64,000 nt of DNA from Salinicola socius (GTDB taxonomy: Bacteria > Pseudomonadota > Gammaproteobacteria > Pseudomonadales > Halomonadaceae), in the NCBI RefSeq assembly GCF_001937195.1, contig NZ_MSDO01000007.1, positions 1 through 64,000 on the forward strand, written 5' to 3'. The position numbers were made by a program, and so were the translations under genes. Shown one piece after another: positions 52,997 through 61,812 of this stretch. The notes under the pieces are model-generated. The model was not told the DNA's origin, ran no database searches, and saw only the letters and a list, made by a program, of their open reading frames with translations. Numbering within the stretch: the first letter of the stretch is position 1; every line of letters starts with the position of its first letter.

Positions 52997-54178
52997 TCAC
53001 GCAAACAGATTGATGAACAGCGTGATGACCAGCGGGTTGAAGATGTTGATGAACACCACGGTGATGATCGGTAGCACGAACCACGCCCGAGGCGCAGGCC
53101 CCCGGTCCTCGATGACCGCGGACATGTTCGCCAAGGCGTTGGGCGTCTGGCCCAGCCCCACGCCACAATGCCCAGCCGCCATCACGGCCGCGTCGTAGTC
53201 TCTCCCCATGCACCGAAAGGTAACGACATAGGCATAAAGCGCCATGACCGTCATCTGCGCCAGGAGAATGAGCACCATGGGCAGCGCCAGCCCAATCAGC
53301 GCCGCGATGTTGAGACTCATGAGCGTGATCGAGAGAAAGAGATTGAGCGAAATGTCCCCTATCACATCGATCTCGGGCATGCGCAGCGAGAACCGGCCTG
53401 CATCGGCAAGATTACGCACCAGCGCGCCGCCAAACAGGCAGCCGACGTAATAGGGGAATTGGATTCCCGTCAGGTTGAGCAGCCAGGAGATCACGGTACC
53501 GATGGCGGCGGCGATCAGAATGACCAGGGTCGACCGGAACAACCCGCTACCGGTCAACGGAGTCGACGCTTCTGTCGACTGAACGTCATGACTCTCTTTT
53601 CCCGCCGGCCGCAGGCCATGCCGATCGATCAGGCGTTTGGCAACGGGGCCACCGATGAGACTGCCCATCAGTAACCCGAAGGTGGCCGCCGCGATGCCGA
53701 TCGTCGTCGCGCCAGCTGCGCCAGCCGCTTCCAGTGTCGGCCCGAATGCTGCGCCCGAACCGACGCCACCGGACATCGAGATGGAACCCATGGCGATGCC
53801 CAGCAACTCATTGATGCCCAGCAATCGGCTCAAGCCCACGCCGACGAGGTTCTGAATCACCAGAAAAGCCACCGCGATGACAGCAAGCAGCGCACCCTGC
53901 CGGCCACTGGAGCGAATCAACGCGGCGCTGACCGTGAAACCGACACAAGTAAAGAACAGGTTCATGAAGAAGTTCTGCAGGATCTTGTCGAAGTGCACCT
54001 CGACCCCGAATCCCTGGGATGTCCCGAACAAAAGCAGGCTGACGACGAGCCCGCCGATGACCGGTGCCGGAATGAAAAAGCGTCGAAGCACCGCCACCCG
54101 ATGCTTGATCGACATACCAAAGAAATAGACCACCGCCGCGATACCCGCGGTCTGGATAATATCCAACGAGACCACCAT
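52997..54178 (-). CDS. gltS: Sodium/glutamate symporter
   Basis: 393 aa, ESS family. Two inverted five-helix halves with the GGVGSGAAFGPTLEA loop and the second-half HCGVGLGQTPNALANMSAV motif; FFIPAPVIGGLVVSLLL is also typical. GGAGGGC precedes the ATG. It imports L-glutamate, or a close analogue, with Na+. It stands upstream of the rraA-aminotransferase-symporter operon on the same strand, giving that locus two glutamate-type importers. Confidence 0.93.
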   Translation of the reverse strand: MVVSLDIIQTAGIAAVVYFFGMSIKHRVAVLRRFFIPAPVIGGLVVSLLLFGTSQGFGVEVHFDKILQNFFMNLFFTCVGFTVSAALIRSSGRQGALLAVIAVAFLVIQNLVGVGLSRLLGINELLGIAMGSISMSGGVGSGAAFGPTLEAAGAAGATTIGIAAATFGLLMGSLIGGPVAKRLIDRHGLRPAGKESHDVQSTEASTPLTGSGLFRSTLVILIAAAIGTVISWLLNLTGIQFPYYVGCLFGGALVRNLADAGRFSLRMPEIDVIGDISLNLFLSITLMSLNIAALIGLALPMVLILLAQMTVMALYAYVVTFRCMGRDYDAAVMAAGHCGVGLGQTPNALANMSAVIEDRGPAPRAWFVLPIITVVFINIFNPLVITLFINLFA

Positions 54179-54799
54179 TGCCGCCCTCCTCTCGATTTGC
54201 CATCAACACGGCGACAGGGAGCAAGCCGTGCAATCGGGCGCATTATCAGAGAAGGCGCGATACAGCGATATTGAACTTAGGTATTTGTTTTTAAAGCATT
54301 TATTAAATTACCAACCTGTCAGGTTACTGCAATTGTCCCGTCCTTACCGGGACTTATATTCGTGTAAATAGATGCCCTTAATCGATGATCGACGCGTCTA
54401 CTTAATCGAACTATGTGATGACGACCGCCACTTACCTCATTCATCTTTCGGTACGGAATTATTCTGTTCGCCTTAGGGCGCCAAGCAAATGAGCAGCGCA
54501 AGCGGAGTCATCTTATGAGGTTGTCCAATGCAGTGAGTGCTTCACCACCAAATGCCGTAGCCAGAGGGGTAACAACTCGAGGGCAGTCACTCAAAACTCA
54601 CCCAAATACAATCACATCACTTTGATATTTATGGATTTTATTTCCCATCCTGTACTTAGATTCAGGGCTTGGAGTAGCGTCCAGCGAAACGCAGGGAACT
54701 AAAAGTGAGGGAGAGCCGTGCATGGCAGCTCTCCCTCGCTTTTAATGATATGACTTTTGGTCACATCGGCTTACTGACTTGCTAACTATCCGGCCAAAC
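54179..54799. other. Long AT-rich gene-free interval with hairpins
   Basis: 621 bp. The first 130 bp should hold the gltS promoter. A hairpin GTCCCG/CGGGAC is at 54335-54340 and 54348-54353. The rest up to 54700 shows no ORF with a plausible start and no recognisable RNA. A strong terminator follows at 54701. Confidence 0.6.
54701..54743 (-). terminator. Long hairpin terminator downstream of the cytoplasmic cupin gene
   Basis: Stem of 16 bp with one G-T type mismatch: AAAAGTGAGGGAGAGC (54701-54716) and GCTCTCCCTCGCTTTT (54728-54743). A/T-rich ends on both sides would allow termination in either direction; the cupin gene read leftward ends 57 bp before it. Confidence 0.75.
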
Positions 54800-55201
54800 T
54801 CAAACCTTACCCTCATACTGCGCGTCTTCTACCTTCTCCATCCAGGTCACTGGAGAACCATCAATCGACTCTTGGATGGCGATGTGCGTCATCGCGACTT
54901 CGGGTGCAGCACCGTGCCAGTGCTTTTCGCCAGCCGGAAACCAGACGGTGTCCCCCGGACGAATCTCCTCGATCGGCCCACCTTCTCGCTGGACTCGCCC
55001 AAATCCAGCCGTCACGATCAGCGTCTGACCGGCTGGATGAGTGTGCCAAGCGGTCCGTGCACCGGGCTCAAAAGTCACCGCGGCGCCGCTGGTACGGCCT
55101 GGCTCTTCCGCCGTAAAGAGCGGGTCGATTCGAACCGTACCGGTGAAGTAATCTTCAGGGCCCGGGGTTGAAGCTTGGCTACCAACTCGATTGATCTTCA
55201 T
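54800..55201 (-). CDS. Small cupin of the hydroxynitrile-lyase type, cytoplasmic
   Basis: 133 aa, single cupin barrel without signal peptide. Metal ligands are His53, His55 and Gln59 (AWHTHPAGQ) and His94 (EKHWHGA). Size and these positions agree with the manganese-dependent cupin hydroxynitrile lyase of Granulicella tundricola as I recall it, including Ala40, Val42 and Gln110. Such cupins are often annotated (R)-mandelonitrile lyase; the natural substrate is usually unknown. CAGGAGC precedes ATG 55201. It is divergent from a LysR regulator that probably controls it. An exported paralogue lies at 56475. Confidence 0.83.
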   Translation of the reverse strand: MKINRVGSQASTPGPEDYFTGTVRIDPLFTAEEPGRTSGAAVTFEPGARTAWHTHPAGQTLIVTAGFGRVQREGGPIEEIRPGDTVWFPAGEKHWHGAAPEVAMTHIAIQESIDGSPVTWMEKVEDAQYEGKV

Positions 55202-55311
55202 CAAAAGCTCCTGATTTCTAGGTAACAGTGGAATAACTTCTGACATCTTAGCAGTTCACCCAGCGGTCATGATGACGTACACGAGGCAGGAGATATGAAA
55301 AGGAATCATAA

Positions 55312-56202
55312 ATGCTCAAGAAAAACATGACGGGGCTCGTCGCTTTTGCCACTGTCGCGAAAGCGGGGACGTTCACCAAAGCAGCAGCTCAGCTTGGCGT
55401 ATCACAATCCGCGCTGAGTCACACCGTCAAAGACCTCGAGGAAAGGCTGGGAGTGAAGGTCCTGGCCCGCACCACTCGACAGGTCGCTCCTACACCGGAA
55501 GGGCAACGATTGCTGGACCGGATTGGGCCAATGCTGGAGGAAATCGAGCACGAGTTGTGGTCCATGGTGGACACCCAGAGCAATCCCACCGGAGACTTCC
55601 GCATTACCGCTGCCGACCACTCGGCGGAGTCTCTGCTATGGCCAAAACTCCGCCCGATGCTCAAGCAATATCCCAACATCCGCGTCGAGATCCATACGGA
55701 TTACCAACTCATCGATATCGTAAAGTCCCAGTTCGATGCCGGGGTCAGATTGGGCGAGCAGGTGAGCGAGGGCATGATTGCGGTGAAAATCGGGCCAGAT
55801 TTTTCGATGAGAGCAGTCGCCTCCCCAGCGTACCTAAGCAGAAAAGGATGTCCCGAAACACCCCAAGAACTGACTCGACACGACTGTATCAATCTACGCT
55901 TTCCGACCCACGGCGGCCTCTACGCCTGGGAGTTCGAGAAGGATGGGCGAGAAATCAAGGTAAAAGTTTCGGGACAGCTTACCTTCAACAGCATCAATCC
56001 GATCATTCAGGCTGCTATTGACGGGCATGGCATTGGCTACGTTCCCGAGGATACGGTTACGAAAGCGATCGCCAATGGCGAACTCGTGTCCATATTGGAA
56101 GAATGGTCTCCTCCCTTCCCGGGATACTATCTCTACTACCCTCATCGACGCTTGAGCTCCCCCGCCTTTTCCATTCTGGTAAACGCCTTGAGTATCGAAT
56201 AG
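55312..56202 (+). CDS. LysR-family regulator next to the cupin genes
   Basis: 296 aa. N-terminal helix-turn-helix LVAFATVAKAGTFTKAAAQL with VSQSALSHTVKDLEERLG, then the effector domain of the AaeR/DmlR subgroup (NPTGDFRITAADHSAESLLW, HDCINLRFP, PIIQAAIDGHGIGYVPED). It is divergent from the cytoplasmic cupin and upstream of the exported cupin. Members of this subgroup control nearby oxidoreductase genes. The inducer is unknown. Confidence 0.9.
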   Translation: MLKKNMTGLVAFATVAKAGTFTKAAAQLGVSQSALSHTVKDLEERLGVKVLARTTRQVAPTPEGQRLLDRIGPMLEEIEHELWSMVDTQSNPTGDFRITAADHSAESLLWPKLRPMLKQYPNIRVEIHTDYQLIDIVKSQFDAGVRLGEQVSEGMIAVKIGPDFSMRAVASPAYLSRKGCPETPQELTRHDCINLRFPTHGGLYAWEFEKDGREIKVKVSGQLTFNSINPIIQAAIDGHGIGYVPEDTVTKAIANGELVSILEEWSPPFPGYYLYYPHRRLSSPAFSILVNALSIE

Positions 56203-56474
56203 CTGCCATATCGTGGTGCTCGTCATCACGCTATCGACCTTCCTTATTGTCATTTTTGATGCGATGAAATTAGCCGTCTCGGAGGTGGCTAGTCGAACCC
56301 GGCGTCGAATTCATGATTTAAACTCATGATTGTTATTTTAAGCTTTTCATGGTTGTACTTCGCAACCTATGCAAGAGTTCCTATGGCAGATTATTTTACC
56401 TAATTTCATTTTGATGTCTTTTTCAATACTCACTGGCCAGCTCCTTTAAAACCAACGACATAGAGGTCTAATCC

Positions 56475-56942
56475 ATGAATGCCAAGCAACTATTAATTGC
56501 AACCGGTCTCTTACTGGTAGCCAGCGTTTCTCATGCGCAGAGCCTGGAGATTACCCATAGCGAAGATCGACCAACCGTATTAGGGAGCAGCACCGAATTC
56601 TTCACTGGAGAGTCCGTGATCAATCCGCTCTTCGACGCCACTGAACATACCCGTGCCACTGCGGCCGAGGTAACGTTTCTGCCCAAATCACGTTCGAACT
56701 GGCATACCCATCCCGCCGGGCAAATGCTAGTCGTGACATCCGGCAAGGGCTGGGTACAGGCGGAAGGCGAAGACAAGCAGGTCATGCAGGCGGGTGACGT
56801 CATATGGACACCACCCGGGGTCAAGCACTGGCACGGCGCAACATCCGACAAGTCGGTTTCTCACATCGCCATTCAGGAGCAGGTTGATGGTGCCAATGTG
56901 AACTGGATGGAGCCTGTCACAGATGAGCAGTACGACGACTAG
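56475..56942 (+). CDS. Exported cupin, paralogue of the 54800 cupin
   Basis: 155 aa with a clear signal peptide (residues 1-21, ending SHAQ). The mature cupin has the same ligand set: His77, His79, Gln83 (NWHTHPAGQ) and His118 (VKHWHGA), plus Gln134. It shares HIAIQE and NWMEPV-type stretches with the cytoplasmic copy. It is followed after 100 bp by a lipoprotein with carboxymuconolactone-decarboxylase domains, so both act outside the inner membrane. The interval 56203-56474 holds no gene but two TCATGAT direct repeats (56311, 56324). Confidence 0.85.
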   Translation: MNAKQLLIATGLLLVASVSHAQSLEITHSEDRPTVLGSSTEFFTGESVINPLFDATEHTRATAAEVTFLPKSRSNWHTHPAGQMLVVTSGKGWVQAEGEDKQVMQAGDVIWTPPGVKHWHGATSDKSVSHIAIQEQVDGANVNWMEPVTDEQYDD

Positions 56943-57042
56943 CTGATGGACATTCGGTAAAGAACACTGGCAAGTGGCGTAAATCCCACGCGCCTAATTT
57001 TTCATTTTCCATTCATGATTGAATCGTTAAAGGAACTTGGGT

Positions 57043-57837
57043 ATGCCTTCGAAGGGTCTTTTGATATTGCCACTCGTCAGTCTGCTTTCGGCGTGTAGCA
57101 GCCTTCAGGAATCAGAAAAAAAAGTAGATTATGCGCAGGCCCCTTCCGCCGCTGAGATGCAACGGGTTTCGCCCGCCTTCGCGCACTACACCAACGATGT
57201 TGTCATCGGCGACCTATGGCAACGTCCCGGCCTGACGCCGCGCGACCGCAGCCTGATAACGATCACGACTTTGATTACCCAGCAACAGGCGGTCGAACTG
57301 CCTTACCACTTCGGCCGTGCACTGGACAACGGCGTGACCCCGGAAGAGCTTTCGGAGATCATCACACACCTGGCGTTTTATACCGGCTGGGGCCATAGCA
57401 CAGCCGCAGCGGCCATCTTGAGCGACGTATTCAAGGAGCGCGGCATCGACAACTCAGATCTACCTGCCGTGCCAGCCAATCCGTTGCCGATCGACAGGGA
57501 ATCGGAGCGGAACCGAGAGCGGTTGGTCGAAGACAATTTCGGAGTGGTATCCCCCGGCGTCGTCGACTACACCACCAACGTACTTTTCCGCGATCTATGG
57601 ATACGTCCGGGACTGGCACCGCGAGACCGCAGCCTGGTCACGGTCAGCGCGCTGGTGGCAGCGGGTCAAGCGGAACAGGTGACTTTCCATCTGAATCGCG
57701 CCATGGATAGCGGCCTGACCCAGGCAGAGGCTCAAGAAACACTGACGCAACTCGCCTTCTATGCAGGTTGGCCCCGAGTGTTCTCGGCGATGCCGGTGTT
57801 CAAATCCGTGTTCGAGTCCCGCGGACTTGAAAGCTGA
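57043..57837 (+). CDS. Lipoprotein with two carboxymuconolactone-decarboxylase domains
   Basis: 264 aa. Signal peptide with lipobox LLSAC and lipidated Cys18. Two homologous CMD domains follow, about 45-135 and 165-260; each has DLW-x-RPGL-x-PRDRSL, then a histidine helix (LPYHFGRALDNGVT, VTFHLNRAMDSGLT) and an LAFYxGW element. The AhpD CxxC motif is absent, so a peroxidase-type thiol role is unlikely. I preferred ATG 57043 over the TTG at 57037. CMD proteins decarboxylate or isomerise lactones; an exported, membrane-anchored tandem version is unusual. Likely works with the exported cupin upstream. Confidence 0.85.
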   Translation: MPSKGLLILPLVSLLSACSSLQESEKKVDYAQAPSAAEMQRVSPAFAHYTNDVVIGDLWQRPGLTPRDRSLITITTLITQQQAVELPYHFGRALDNGVTPEELSEIITHLAFYTGWGHSTAAAAILSDVFKERGIDNSDLPAVPANPLPIDRESERNRERLVEDNFGVVSPGVVDYTTNVLFRDLWIRPGLAPRDRSLVTVSALVAAGQAEQVTFHLNRAMDSGLTQAEAQETLTQLAFYAGWPRVFSAMPVFKSVFESRGLES

Positions 57838-57941
57838 CAATCGTCTTGTGCTTGAAGCTGGAAACAGCCGTATCGTCGATGTTGTTTGCTCGTCGTCGGC
57901 TAGCATGACTACCTTATAACCCCCTTACGGCGGACCATTAC

Positions 57942-58262
57942 ATGAACAGCAAAGCACTTGGAATTCTAAGCCTGACGACCACGCTGGCATGTGGTTTCAG
58001 CGGCGTTGCAACCGCGCAGAGCGATGCGGAAGCCGAAGCTTATCAGAACATCTCAAAACCATTGTCGCCCGGCGATGGTGTCACTGCGGATGATGCCAGT
58101 GGCGAGGAATTCAGCGGTAGCAGCCAGGCCAGTGCTGAGTCATTGGGCAACGTAAAGAACGAAACCGACGAGCCCACCGAAGTCGAGAACTCGGAATCCC
58201 TCGACCAGCTAAGCGCGGACGGTCATAGCGATGCCGCAGCGGACGCTATTGAAAATCAGTGA
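57942..58262 (+). CDS. Small acidic exported protein of unknown function
   Basis: 106 aa. A signal peptide ends near residue 25 (VATAQ), and the mature part is very rich in Asp, Glu, Ser and Asn with no cysteine or recognisable motif. It ends just before a rho-independent terminator, which supports it being real. The acidic composition fits a protein exposed to high salt. Its place after the exported cupin and CMD lipoprotein suggests co-expression. The function is unknown. Confidence 0.6.
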   Translation: MNSKALGILSLTTTLACGFSGVATAQSDAEAEAYQNISKPLSPGDGVTADDASGEEFSGSSQASAESLGNVKNETDEPTEVENSESLDQLSADGHSDAAADAIENQ

Positions 58263-58284
58263 GGTCATTGATCGATTTGAGGAC

Positions 58285-58317
58285 GATACCCCGCTATCTA
58301 GCGGAGTATCGTATTTT
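58285..58317 (+). terminator. Rho-independent terminator after the small acidic protein
   Basis: Arms GATACCCCGCTA (58285-58296) and TAGCGGAGTATC (58299-58310) with one mismatch, followed by GTATTTTT. The rest of 58318-58553 is AT-rich and holds no gene I can support. Confidence 0.82.
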
Positions 58318-58553
58318 TAACACGGTCATGGCCAGCACTAGACAGCGGGGGATGCAGCACACCGCAATTTTGCATGCAGCCATTAAAAATCTGTGCGGCT
58401 ATCGAAAAAACTCAATCACCATTACGTCATGTCAAAACGATTCACAAGATAAGATAAAGCGCGATGTGAAAACAATAAAAGACAGAAATAAATGGAAAAA
58501 ATGCTCTACGCCGCTTGCATCATAATTGTGAAAACTTCTGAAACCTATAAAAA

Positions 58554-58583
58554 GACGCCCCGCAAATGTACAGCAGGGGCGTC
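58554..58583 (-). terminator. Rho-independent terminator of the minus-strand SDR
   Basis: Stem GACGCCCC (58554-58561) / GGGGCGTC (58576-58583). Read leftward the hairpin is followed by TTTTTATAGG, just 7 bp beyond the SDR stop. Confidence 0.85.
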
Positions 58584-58590
58584 GATCGGG

Positions 58591-59337
58591 TTATAGCTGC
58601 TGAGCCGTAGGACGGAAAATGATCTCGTTGACATCGACATCTTCCGGCTGCTCGATGACAAACGCGGCCATTCGAGCGTAGCTGTCGGCGGGTATGCCGA
58701 CTTGGCCGACATACTCCTGGTTGGCGGCCTGCACGTCCTTATCGGAAATGTGATCAAGCAACTCGGTTTTCACCGCCCCTGGTGAGAGAATGGTGGTGCG
58801 GATATTGTAGTCCTTGACCTCTTGACGGAAGCCCTCGCTGATAGCGATTACCGCGTGTTTGGTACCTGAATAGACGGCCGATGCGGGAAATATCAGATGA
58901 CCGGCGACCGATGACGTATTGATGATATGACCGCTTTTCTGCGCTTTCATGTGCGGCAGGGCTGCCGCGATACCGTAGAGTACACCTTTGATATTGACGT
59001 CGATCATGGTGTCCCATTCGTCGATCTTGAGCTTCTCGATCGGTGAGAGCGGCATGACACCGGCATTGTTGATCAGAACGTCGATGCGCCCATGCGCTTC
59101 GATGGCGACGTTGACCAGTGCTTCCAGATCCTGGGCACGAGTCACATCGATTGCTTTTGCATGAGCCTCGCCGCCCGCATCTCTGATCTCACTGACCAGG
59201 GCTTCCAATCGATCGGCACGACGCGCGCCTAGTACGACCTTGGCACCCCTGCTTGCCAGATGACGTGCGGTAGCCTCGCCCATGCCGCTGGAGGCACCGG
59301 TAATGACAATGACTTTTCCTTCGATATTGCTAGCCAT
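58591..59337 (-). CDS. SDR-family oxidoreductase (clavaldehyde-dehydrogenase / YdfG-like)
   Basis: 248 aa. NAD(P) motif [23 protein letters not shown] and catalytic YSGTKHA. The C-terminal [17 protein letters not shown] and ending [16 protein letters not shown] are typical of the YdfG/clavaldehyde group, NADPH-dependent alcohol/aldehyde reductases. GGAG stands nine bases before the ATG. Single gene with its own terminator, and a dispersed repeat immediately upstream. Confidence 0.88.
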   Translation of the reverse strand: MASNIEGKVIVITGASSGMGEATARHLASRGAKVVLGARRADRLEALVSEIRDAGGEAHAKAIDVTRAQDLEALVNVAIEAHGRIDVLINNAGVMPLSPIEKLKIDEWDTMIDVNIKGVLYGIAAALPHMKAQKSGHIINTSSVAGHLIFPASAVYSGTKHAVIAISEGFRQEVKDYNIRTTILSPGAVKTELLDHISDKDVQAANQEYVGQVGIPADSYARMAAFVIEQPEDVDVNEIIFRPTAQQL

Positions 59338-59369
59338 GAAGCTGTATCTCCGAGGTTATTGCGACTTAC

Positions 59370-59524
59370 GCTCTGTCTGAAAAATGCCTGTGCTCGCCCA
59401 TACGGCGTTAAAAATTGACTGGTGCGCCAGCCCGATCAAAATGCTCATTTGCACCTCGTAAACTCCGCTTTTTCGTCAATTTTTGCCTAGTCTGGCCATC
59501 GCTCGCCGATTTTTCAGACAGAGC
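59370..59524. repeat. Dispersed 155-bp repeat with perfect 16-bp terminal inverted repeats, copy 2
   Basis: GCTCTGTCTGAAAAAT (59370-59385) and its exact inverse at 59509-59524 bound the element. In inverted orientation the interior matches copy 1 at 21847-21991: GCGAGCGATGGCCAG, GCGGAGTTTACG, AAATGAG and TTTTTAACGCCG. It has no ORF. The structure is MITE-like. No target-site duplication is evident. Confidence 0.88.
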
Positions 59525-59802
59525 TTAGATAGTTCGATTATCAACAATAGATGTAGTAGCAAAAATTAGTCACTACAATCTCCTGTTAGCTATCTTGAGG
59601 AAATCTCATATATACCCTAACGTTTTACCGGTATATTTCAGACACATTGTATTTGACCGCATTGATGACAGCGTTGCCTCACTCTCCTGGCGGCTCTAAT
59701 GGCAATTCTACTCGCGCATACCATCTAGCATCGCGGTGGAAAACTTCGATGCCGCCGCAGCAGCATCTTCAGTTTAGAAGGATTTCTTACCGTGCCCCTC
59801 GT
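59525..59802. other. AT-rich gene-free interval between the repeat and the MFS gene
   Basis: Together with the repeat this leaves 59338-59802 without a gene. A 67-codon frame at 59647 has no ribosome-binding site or recognisable product and is not called. I see no RNA or terminator with certainty. Confidence 0.5.
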
Positions 59803-60963
59803 TCAGCCGGGAAAGGCCTGACGCCGGTTCAACCCCACGATACTGAATGACACCAGCAACATGAGCAGCGAGAAAATTTCCAATGCACCGACATTGCCAA
59901 GGCTAAGAAGCCCTCCGCCGATCGCACCGCCCGCAAAGATACCGAGGTTGTATATCGTCGTCAGCATGGCGGTCGCGAGTTCGGCGGACTTGCCGGATAC
60001 CCGACCAACGGCCGACTGAAATACCGTGGGCATGGCGCCGAATGATGCCCCCCAAAGCAGCACGGCAACACTGGCGATAAGCCATTGCGGCCCCGTCATC
60101 AGCAACACCATCATGATGCCGCCGCATGTCAGGGCTGAAAGCGCGAGACGCCGCTGCCAAACGTCGACCAGCCTCCCCGCCAACAAGACACCCAATAGCG
60201 CTCCGCCTCCAAACAAGAGCAGCCCACGAGCGACCCCACCAGGCAGCTGCAGAGCTTCGGTCAGTGGCGCCATGTACGTGTAGAGTGTGTAGTGGGCGAG
60301 AATGGTGAACAGGGTTGCGCCAAGAATCGGTATTAAGCCGGGAAGGCGCAGTACCTCCATGACCGACCCCTGCTCACGTTTGGCATCGCCCTCGACCGGC
60401 GGGACGACGATCATGACCCATGCAATCAGTATCAGAGCCAGCACCGAAAGTATGCCGAAGGAAAAACGCCAGCCAAGGGCTTCTCCCAGTGCCGTGCCGA
60501 TCGGTAGTCCAGCGACCATCGCCACGGTGCTGCCACCCAGCGTAATCGCCACGGCGCGTCCCATTTGGCCTGGGTCGACCAGTCGAATGGCATAGCCGCA
60601 GATGACAGGCCAGATAACCCCCGCAGCCAATCCGGCCAGTACGCGAGAGGCCATTGTCAGCCAATAAGAGGTCGAAAAAGCCGTGACCGCGTTGGCGGCA
60701 GCGAAAGACAGCACCAAGATGATATAGAGCATTCGCCGCGGCAATCGACGCGTCACGGCAACGATGGGAATGGCTGCAGCGGCAGAAGCCAGCGCATAGA
60801 TCGAGACCAGCATCCCAACCTGCGCCGAGGAGACCCCTAGCGCTTCGGTCATCGGCGGCATGAGTGCCGCTGGCATGGTTTCGGTCAGTATGGTGAGAAA
60901 CGCTGTCGTCGATAGCGCGATGAGGCCCATTATCGGAAGCGGGTTACGTGCGGCGCCGGACAT
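59803..60963 (-). CDS. MFS transporter, sugar-efflux/AraJ-like
   Basis: 386 aa, 12 transmembrane segments. It opens with PIMGLIALSTTAFLTILTET and has the motif A region AVTRRLPRRMLYIILVL and SRVLAGLAAGVIWPVICGYA, common to the DHA1 drug/sugar exporter family. CAAGGAG fixes the ATG at 60963. Likely exports a small molecule made or detoxified by the neighbouring oxidoreductases. It ends near the AT-rich stretch with no obvious terminator. Confidence 0.86.
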   Translation of the reverse strand: MSGAARNPLPIMGLIALSTTAFLTILTETMPAALMPPMTEALGVSSAQVGMLVSIYALASAAAAIPIVAVTRRLPRRMLYIILVLSFAAANAVTAFSTSYWLTMASRVLAGLAAGVIWPVICGYAIRLVDPGQMGRAVAITLGGSTVAMVAGLPIGTALGEALGWRFSFGILSVLALILIAWVMIVVPPVEGDAKREQGSVMEVLRLPGLIPILGATLFTILAHYTLYTYMAPLTEALQLPGGVARGLLLFGGGALLGVLLAGRLVDVWQRRLALSALTCGGIMMVLLMTGPQWLIASVAVLLWGASFGAMPTVFQSAVGRVSGKSAELATAMLTTIYNLGIFAGGAIGGGLLSLGNVGALEIFSLLMLLVSFSIVGLNRRQAFPG

Positions 60964-61153
60964 CCATTCTCCTTGCTTTTCAGATAACACTAATCGACCG
61001 ACCAGTGGAGGATATTCCCGCACCAGGAACTCAATGCGCCCACTGTCCTACCGGAACTTCTGGCCTGTCACACTTATCATTTCAAGGCTATTCGCAAATT
61101 ATTTTCCGAGGCCGGGAATATAACGTAGCGCCAGATTCAATACGGACCAGAGT

Positions 61154-61675
61154 TCAAGGTTTCGGAAACTCGATCAGCACATCGCCACTACCCAACGCTT
61201 GGGCAAGTCCTTTCGCATCATCTACCTGTCCCAGTCGGGTGTAGGAATATGTAGAATCGAAAGTTTTATAGAAAACCACCAGCGTCTTCGATCCATAGAG
61301 CATGACATCTCCTTCGCGGATCGTGCCGGGGCGACTCGCATTCGTCGGCAAAGCGCGCGGCAGTTCGGCGTGCTTTTCATTTCGGTTCAAGTCACCCATC
61401 TCGATCGAGAGAGGAAGCATCTCTGCAAATTCCTTGGCCGCTGCCGTATCGGCCAGCGAGATCGAAAAACGTCGATCGTTGACTGTCATCTGCACGATAG
61501 AGCCCTCTTTTCGGTCTAATTTTGGCAAATCGGGAGTGATCCCCTCTGCGCGAACTGAACCCACAGAGCAGACAACCAGCATGAGTGCGGCGCAAAAGCC
61601 ATAGATCGCGCCACTGGCGAGCCAAGGCAGCGATGGCGTGCTGCTGATGATCGACACTTTTCGACTACGATCCAT
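61154..61675 (-). CDS. Exported cyclophilin-like-fold protein
   Basis: 173 aa. A long N-terminal hydrophobic segment (about residues 20-43, ending SVRAEG) acts as signal peptide or anchor. The remaining 125 residues match the cyclophilin-like family often annotated with TM0957-type domains: MTVNDRRFSISLADTAAAKE, FAEMLPLSIEMGDLNRNEK, GDVMLYGSKTLVVFYK and YSYTRLGQVDDAKGLAQ. The proline-isomerase residues of real cyclophilins are not present. The function is unknown; such proteins often sit beside SDRs, aldo-keto reductases and MFS pumps, as here. Confidence 0.82.
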   Translation of the reverse strand: MDRSRKVSIISSTPSLPWLASGAIYGFCAALMLVVCSVGSVRAEGITPDLPKLDRKEGSIVQMTVNDRRFSISLADTAAAKEFAEMLPLSIEMGDLNRNEKHAELPRALPTNASRPGTIREGDVMLYGSKTLVVFYKTFDSTYSYTRLGQVDDAKGLAQALGSGDVLIEFPKP

Positions 61676-61812
61676 GGAGTTCTCCTTGAGTGATATGCCC
61701 TGACATCAGGCGCGGGGCGTGAGCCCGGCGCCCGCCGAAAACGATCCAGCGTGATGACCAAGAGAAAATTCTTGCGCGAGACAAAATCGCCTCATGCTAT
61801 CGTCATCATCAG

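Noticed and set aside
54335-54353. Possible small RNA or riboswitch hairpin between gltS and the cupin
   Set aside because: Only a 6-bp stem with a 7-nt loop and no conserved riboswitch features seen; kept as a hairpin inside the interval entry.
58259-58525. 88-codon frame after the small acidic protein
   Set aside because: It spans a rho-independent terminator, starts with GTG overlapping the previous stop and resembles no protein.
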